Origin: Acaudatibacter sp035532115
GTDB taxonomy: Bacteria > Pseudomonadota > Alphaproteobacteria > Caulobacterales > Caulobacteraceae
NCBI GenBank assembly: GCA_035532115.1
Contig: DATKRO010000006.1
Span: 32,705 to 96,704, forward strand
DNA: 64,000 nucleotides
Reading direction: 5' to 3'
Of this stretch, positions 60,057 to 64,000 are shown piece after piece. Positions within the stretch are counted from its first letter, which is position 1. Every line of letters starts with the position of its first letter. The translations under genes and the position numbers were made by a program. The notes below the pieces were generated by a model. It had not been told where the DNA came from, searched no databases, and saw only the letters and a program-made list of their open reading frames with translations.

Positions 60057-61292
60057 CTATGCGACCGAACGCGACGCGCGGCCGAGGGCCTGCTCGGCCT
60101 GGGCGATGTAATCCCGGGTGGTCGGCACGGCGTCGACGCGGCGCGCCAGCTGCAGATGGAAGACGAAGTGGCCGCAGTGGCGGAACGCGGTCTCGCTGGC
60201 GGCGAGGTAGAACTCCCACATCCGGCAGAACCGCTCGCCATGGCTCGCCACGAGGTCGCCCCTCGCCGCCGCGAAGCGCTCGCGCCAGGCGCGCAAGGTG
60301 TGGGCGTAGTGCATCCGCAGCGTCTCCAGGTCGGCGACGACGAGGCCGGCGCGCTCGACGGCGGGCAGCACCTCGGAGAGCGCCGGGATGTAGCCCCCGG
60401 GAAAGATGTACTTGGCGATCCAGGGCTGGGTGCGGCTGGGGCCGCCGGAGCGGCCGATGGCGTGGATGAGGGCGACGCCGTCCTCGGTCAGAAGCTGCGC
60501 CACCTTGTCGAAGAAGGCCTGGTAGTTCGGCCGGCCGACGTGCTCGAACATCCCCACCGAGACGATCCGGTCGTAGGCGCCCGCCGTCTCGGCGCCGCCG
60601 GCGTCGCGGTAATCGGTGAGCGAGAAGCGCACGCGGCCGGCGAGACCCCTCGCCTCGGCGCGCCGCTGGGCGTGCTCGAGCTGTGCGGCCGAAAGCGTGA
60701 TGCCGTCGACCCTGGCGCCGGTCTCGGCGGCGAGCCGCAGCGCCAGGCCGCCCCAGCCGCAGCCGATGTCGAGCACGCGCGACCCGGGCGCCACCAGCAG
60801 CTTGGCGGCGATGTGGCGCTGCTTGGCCTGCTGCGCCGCCTCGAGGCTCTGGCCCGGGTGCTGGAAGTAGGCGCAGGAGTACTGCAGATCCTCGTCGAGG
60901 AAGCGGCGGTAGAGGTCGAGCGACAGGTCGTAATGATGGGCGACGTTGCGGCGCGCCTGGCGCCGGGCGTTGCGGGTCTGCAGCAGATCGTGCCGCCAGC
61001 GGGCGAAGGGTCCGGGCCGGCGCAGGTCCGGGCGCCAGGCGAAGTTGCGTCCCGCCAGATCGATCAGGTCGTAGATGTCGCCCCGCTCGAGCTGCAGCGC
61101 GCCTTCCATATAGGCCTCGCCGACGGCCATCTCCGGATTGAGCGCAATTCTCGCCGCCCAGGCGGCGCTGGAGATGCGCACGACCACGCTCGGCGCCGAG
61201 CCGTCGCCAAGCGCGATCCGCCGTCCGCCCGGCAGCGCCACTTCCAGCGCGCCTTCCCGGAACGCCTTCCTGAGAAAGCCTTCGAGCCGCAT
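60057..61292 (-). CDS. Cyclopropane-fatty-acid synthase family methyltransferase
   Basis: A ~411-residue SAM-dependent methyltransferase of the Cfa family. Features: N-terminal lipid-binding region, DEDLQYSCAYFQHPGQSLEA with the conserved cysteine, SAM loop VLDIGCGWGGLALRLA, VGMFEHVGRPNY and KYIFPGGYIPALSE. Adds a methylene across cis double bonds of membrane phospholipids, or a related modification. Start is uncertain: ATG 61292 with GGCGG upstream is used; GTG 61301 and ATG 61331 are possible. Divergent from groES with the CIRCE region between them. Confidence 0.92.
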   Translation of the reverse strand: MRLEGFLRKAFREGALEVALPGGRRIALGDGSAPSVVVRISSAAWAARIALNPEMAVGEAYMEGALQLERGDIYDLIDLAGRNFAWRPDLRRPGPFARWRHDLLQTRNARRQARRNVAHHYDLSLDLYRRFLDEDLQYSCAYFQHPGQSLEAAQQAKQRHIAAKLLVAPGSRVLDIGCGWGGLALRLAAETGARVDGITLSAAQLEHAQRRAEARGLAGRVRFSLTDYRDAGGAETAGAYDRIVSVGMFEHVGRPNYQAFFDKVAQLLTEDGVALIHAIGRSGGPSRTQPWIAKYIFPGGYIPALSEVLPAVERAGLVVADLETLRMHYAHTLRAWRERFAAARGDLVASHGERFCRMWEFYLAASETAFRHCGHFVFHLQLARRVDAVPTTRDYIAQAEQALGRASRSVA

Positions 61293-61388
61293 TTCCGCCA
61301 CAACGTAGCCACAGGCGAGCGGGTTCCACAAGTCGGGTCCGCGAGCCTGACCCCTCTCGACGAGAGCGGATAGACGAGGGCAGACCCC

Positions 61389-61417
61389 TTGACTCCCGGG
61401 CCCGTCCGCCGTACTTG
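61389..61417 (+). promoter_or_regulatory. Candidate groES promoter
   Basis: TTGACT (61389-61394) and TACTTG (61412-61417) with a 17-base spacer, just upstream of the CIRCE element. The -35 box is a good housekeeping match; the -10 box is weak. An overlapping sigma-32 promoter is possible but not clearly readable. Confidence 0.4.
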
Positions 61418-61427
61418 CCGCCTCGTG

Positions 61428-61454
61428 TTAGCACTCGGGTGGGCAGGCTGCCAA
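61428..61454. promoter_or_regulatory. CIRCE-like HrcA operator
   Basis: Left arm TTAGCACTC (61428-61436) is the exact CIRCE consensus. After nine bases the right arm reads GGCTGCCAA, matching GAGTGCTAA at six of nine positions. It lies 64 nt before groES and would mediate HrcA repression of the groESL operon, possibly with weakened affinity. Confidence 0.85.
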
Positions 61455-61518
61455 CAGCCGCCCCTGGCCGGGAGCTCCCACGTCACTCGAAACCGTAGCT
61501 CTACGGAGAAAAAGCAAC

Positions 61519-61833
61519 ATGGCGTTTCGTCCGCTTGGCGACCGCGTCCTCGTCCGCCGCGTCGAAGAAGAAGAGAAGACCAAAGGCGGGATCATCATTC
61601 CCGACACCGCGAAGGAAAAGCCGCAGGAAGGCGAAGTCATCGCCGTCGGCCCCGGCGGCCGTGACGACAGCGGCAAGATCCACCCGCTCGACGTCTCCAC
61701 CGGCGACCGCATCCTGTTCGGCAAGTGGTCCGGCACCGAGGTGAAGCTGGATGGCGAGGATCTCCTGATCATGAAGGAGAGCGACATCCTCGGCGTCCTC
61801 GCGCCCACGACCGCGAAGGCGAAGGCGGCCTGA
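61519..61833 (+). CDS. groES: Co-chaperonin GroES
   Basis: A 104-residue Hsp10. MAFRPLGDRVLVRRVEEEEK opens the protein, the mobile loop is EEEEKTKGGIIIPDTAKEKP, and VIAVGPGGRDDSGK and LFGKWSGTEVKLDGEDLLIM form the roof and core. Forms a heptameric lid on GroEL. GGAG lies ten bases upstream of the ATG; 54 nt separate it from groEL, so the two are one operon. Confidence 0.98.
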   Translation: MAFRPLGDRVLVRRVEEEEKTKGGIIIPDTAKEKPQEGEVIAVGPGGRDDSGKIHPLDVSTGDRILFGKWSGTEVKLDGEDLLIMKESDILGVLAPTTAKAKAA

Positions 61834-61887
61834 ACGGCGCCTGACTGAACTCAAACCCGTACGACGAGAAAGCAGAGACACAAGACA

Positions 61888-63528
61888 ATGGCTGCGAAAG
61901 ACGTCTATTTCTCAACCGACGCGCGCGACCGCATGTTGCGCGGCGTCAACATCCTGGCCAATGCGGTCAAGGTGACCCTCGGCCCCAAGGGCCGCAACGT
62001 GATCCTGGAGAAATCCTTCGGCGCGCCGCGCTCGACCAAGGACGGCGTGACCGTCGCCAAGGAGATCGAGCTTCAGGACCGGTTCGAGAACCTCGGCGCC
62101 CAGCTCGTCCGCGAGGTCGCCTCCAAGACCAATGACGCGGCCGGCGACGGCACCACCACCGCCACCGTGCTCGCCCAGGCCATCGTCACCGAGGGCCTGA
62201 AGTACGTGGCCGCGGGCATGAACCCGATGGATCTGAAGCGCGGCGTCGATCGCGCCGTGGCCAAGGTCGTCGAGGAGATCAAGTCGACCTCCAAGAAGGT
62301 CACCACCAACCAGGAGATCGCCCAGGTCGGTTCGATCTCGGCCAACGGCGACACCGAGATCGGCGGCATGATCGCCAAGGCCATGGACCAGGTGGGCAAC
62401 GAAGGCGTGATCACCGTCGAGGAAGCCAAGAGCCTGGAGACCGAACTCGAAGTCGTCGAGGGCATGGAGTTCGACCGCGGCTATCTCTCGCCCTACTTCA
62501 TCACCAACGCCGACAAGATGGAGGCCGTCCTCGAAGAGCCGCTGATCCTGCTGTTCGAGAAGAAGCTCTCGACGCTGCAGCCGCTGCTGCCGCTGCTCGA
62601 GGCGGTGGTCCAGTCCGGCCGTCCCCTGCTGATCGTGGCCGAGGACGTGGAAGGCGAGGCGCTGGCGACCCTGGTGGTCAACAAGCTGCGCGGCGGCCTG
62701 CGCGTGGCCGCGGTGAAGGCGCCCGGCTTCGGCGATCGGCGCAAGGCCATGCTGGAGGACATCGCCGTCCTCACCGGCGGTCAGCTGATCAGCGAGGACC
62801 TCGGCATCAAGCTCGAGAACGTCGGCATCGACATGCTCGGCAAGTCCAAGAAGATCACCATCACCAAGGACGACACCACCATCGTCGATGGCTCGGGCGA
62901 GAAGGCCGACATCGAGGCCCGCATCTCCCAGATCAAGCGCCAGATCGAGGACACGACCTCCGACTACGACAAGGAGAAGCTGCAGGAACGCCTGGCCAAG
63001 CTGGCCGGCGGGGTCGCGGTGGTCCGCGTCGGCGGGGCGACCGAGGTCGAGGTGAAGGAGAAGAAGGACCGCGTCGATGACGCCCTCAACGCCACCCGCG
63101 CGGCGGTCGAGGAGGGCATCGTCGCCGGGGGCGGCGTGGCGCTGCTCAAGGCGTCCAAGGCGCTGGAAAGCCTGAAGGGCGACAACGACGACCAGGATGC
63201 CGGCATCCAGATCGTCAAGCGCGCCCTGCAGGCCCCGATCCGCCAGATCGCCGAGAACGCCGGCGTCGAAGGCTCGATCGTGGTCGGCAAGGTGCTGGAC
63301 AACCCCTCCACGGTGTTCGGCTTCAACGCCCAGACCGAAGAGTACGGCGACCTCGTGGCCGCCGGCATCATCGATCCCACCAAGGTCGTGCGCATCGCCC
63401 TGCAGGACGCCGCCTCGGTGGCCGGCATGATGATCACCACCGAAGCGGCCGTGGTCGAAGCGCCGAAGAAGAACTCCGCGGCGCCCGCCATGCCCGGCGG
63501 CGGCGGCATGGGCGACATGGACTTCTAG
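61888..63528 (+). CDS. groEL: Chaperonin GroEL
   Basis: A 546-residue Hsp60. ATP-binding and hinge signatures include VTLGPKGRNVILEKSFG, DGVTVAKEIEL, GDGTTTATVLAQAI and AAVEEGIVAGGGVALLKA. The C-terminus ends PGGGGMGDMDF, the usual GGM-type tail shortened. All classical regions are intact. It folds a subset of cytosolic proteins with GroES. A strong Rho-independent terminator follows at 63556. Confidence 0.98.
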   Translation: MAAKDVYFSTDARDRMLRGVNILANAVKVTLGPKGRNVILEKSFGAPRSTKDGVTVAKEIELQDRFENLGAQLVREVASKTNDAAGDGTTTATVLAQAIVTEGLKYVAAGMNPMDLKRGVDRAVAKVVEEIKSTSKKVTTNQEIAQVGSISANGDTEIGGMIAKAMDQVGNEGVITVEEAKSLETELEVVEGMEFDRGYLSPYFITNADKMEAVLEEPLILLFEKKLSTLQPLLPLLEAVVQSGRPLLIVAEDVEGEALATLVVNKLRGGLRVAAVKAPGFGDRRKAMLEDIAVLTGGQLISEDLGIKLENVGIDMLGKSKKITITKDDTTIVDGSGEKADIEARISQIKRQIEDTTSDYDKEKLQERLAKLAGGVAVVRVGGATEVEVKEKKDRVDDALNATRAAVEEGIVAGGGVALLKASKALESLKGDNDDQDAGIQIVKRALQAPIRQIAENAGVEGSIVVGKVLDNPSTVFGFNAQTEEYGDLVAAGIIDPTKVVRIALQDAASVAGMMITTEAAVVEAPKKNSAAPAMPGGGGMGDMDF

Positions 63529-63555
63529 GCCAAGAAGTCCAGCCCGGGACTGCTA

Positions 63556-63586
63556 GGGGCGGCGCCGCAAGGCGCCGCCCCTTTTT
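63556..63586 (+). terminator. Rho-independent terminator of groESL
   Basis: A perfect 11-base-pair stem GGGGCGGCGCC / GGCGCCGCCCC closed by the GCAA tetraloop (GNRA type), followed directly by TTTTT. It starts 27 bases after the groEL stop. Confidence 0.95.
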
Positions 63587-63644
63587 CTTGCCGGGCCTGA
63601 ACTCGGTCTCCGAGCCGAGGCGCGCCCCTGCTCGCGGCGCGGGC

Positions 63645-63697
63645 CTAGAGCACGATGCGATCGGACGGAATCGTCTGATCGCTGAATCGTGCTCTAG
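63645..63697. repeat. 53-nt palindromic interspersed element
   Basis: Outer arms CTAGAGCACGAT / ATCGTGCTCTAG pair over 12 bases, and inner arms (GCGATC / GATCGC and GACG / CGTC) extend the hairpin. This matches the general form of alphaproteobacterial intergenic palindromic repeats. Confidence 0.8.
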
Positions 63698-63709
63698 ATT
63701 CAAAACCCT

Positions 63710-63761
63710 GGAGCGCGTTCGGGTCGCAAGGCCGGTTCCACTTTTGCGGAACGCGCTCTAG
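63710..63761. repeat. Second palindromic interspersed element
   Basis: Arms GAGCGCGTTC / GAACGCGCTC flank a 28-base centre containing CCGGTTCCACTTTTGCGG. It ends CTAG like the previous element and starts 12 bases after it, so the two probably form one composite unit. Confidence 0.75.
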
Positions 63762-63771
63762 TCTTACTGCG

Positions 63772-64000
63772 TCATATTCGTGGGTGGGGAGTGTTTTGGC
63801 GGGTTTTCTGGCCGTAGCAGGGACATCGCGGCAGTCGTTTGACGAGGGCGACGATGAGGCGGCGGCGCATGGTGGCGATGGAGTCTGGGATGTGGCGCTC
63901 GGGCCGGATCGGCGGCGCCGCGGGGTCGGTGACCTTTGGGTAGGCCAGCTTGCGGGCCTCTCCTGGAGGAACCAGGTCCTGAGGGGGGAATCGTCTCCCG
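63772..64000 (-). CDS. C-terminal fragment of unrecognised gene (truncated by window)
   Basis: On the minus strand an open frame enters from beyond the window and ends at a TGA at 63772-63774, giving ~75 residues. The sequence has a Pro/Arg-rich part (KVTDPAAPPIRPERHIPDSI) and a basic tail with two cysteines (VKRLPRCPCYGQKTRQ). I do not recognise it. A transposase or similar mobile-gene tail is possible given the repeats beside it, but the sequence shown does not establish that. Confidence 0.45.
   Translation of the reverse strand, partial: GRRFPPQDLVPPGEARKLAYPKVTDPAAPPIRPERHIPDSIATMRRRLIVALVKRLPRCPCYGQKTRQNTPHPRI

Overview
This window is very GC-rich and almost fully coding, with short or overlapping gene junctions (many ATGA/GTGA stop-start overlaps) and frequent GTG/TTG starts. 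The gene families (NodT-type outer membrane lipoprotein, DUF3035, DUF1614, YceI/cytochrome b561 clusters, HrcA-type CIRCE before groESL, ThrB-RnhA pair, palindromic interspersed repeats) point to an alphaproteobacterium, most likely Caulobacterales (Caulobacter/Phenylobacterium type). That assignment is inference from protein families, not from a marker-gene comparison.

Layout. 1-8.9 kb: tail of a GGDEF-EAL c-di-GMP enzyme, yqgE, a peroxiredoxin, an acyl-CoA dehydrogenase, a YceI-cytochrome b561-YceI operon, a Sua5-type tRNA threonylcarbamoyladenosine enzyme, an FAD-linked 2-hydroxyacid dehydrogenase and a small lipoprotein. 9-13 kb: 3-hydroxybutyrate dehydrogenase coupled to a patatin, thrB-rnhA, then a MarR regulator with a small partner. 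13.1-18.9 kb, minus strand: a tripartite RND efflux operon. 19-28 kb: DUF72, a di-iron ferritin-like protein, a dienoyl-CoA-reductase-like SDR, a TetR regulator, an HSL-type hydrolase with a cysteine at the nucleophile position, a quinone oxidoreductase, an acyltransferase apparently starting at CTG, and an ATP-grasp protein. 27.8-32 kb: rubrerythrin, a GlpC-like Fe-S protein and DUF3501, then sbmA and DUF2784. 32.06-32.84 kb is the only long non-coding stretch. It holds three near-identical 24-nt repeats with a palindromic core, plus small palindromes, and it ends at tRNA-Ala(CGC).

33-46 kb: YggT, AsmA, a class A penicillin-binding protein, an orphan FlgC-like rod protein, rfbD-rfbC, ispH, argS, DUF1614 and a serine hydrolase. 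46-56 kb: ileS-lspA-DUF3035, mutL (with an in-frame 15-nt tandem repeat), rsmD, a CPBP protease, enoyl-CoA hydratase, an rsuA/rluB-type pseudouridine synthase and tadA. 55.9-57.2 kb is an accessory insertion. A 5'-truncated NUDIX gene abuts a VapC toxin module whose antitoxin appears to be a DUF7662 domain fused to a VapB/FitA-like tail, with a perfect palindrome over its putative promoter. 57.3-64 kb: a PNPOx-fold protein, CDP-diacylglycerol pyrophosphatase, a secreted unknown, a cyclopropane-fatty-acid synthase family protein, groES-groEL with CIRCE and a strong terminator, then two palindromic repeats and a truncated unknown gene at the edge.

Most of the window is housekeeping (translation, tRNA modification, protein folding, envelope, fatty acid and PHB metabolism). 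The best candidates for something undescribed are the DUF7662-VapC module, the triplicated repeat before tRNA-Ala, and the rubrerythrin/Fe-S/DUF3501 operon.
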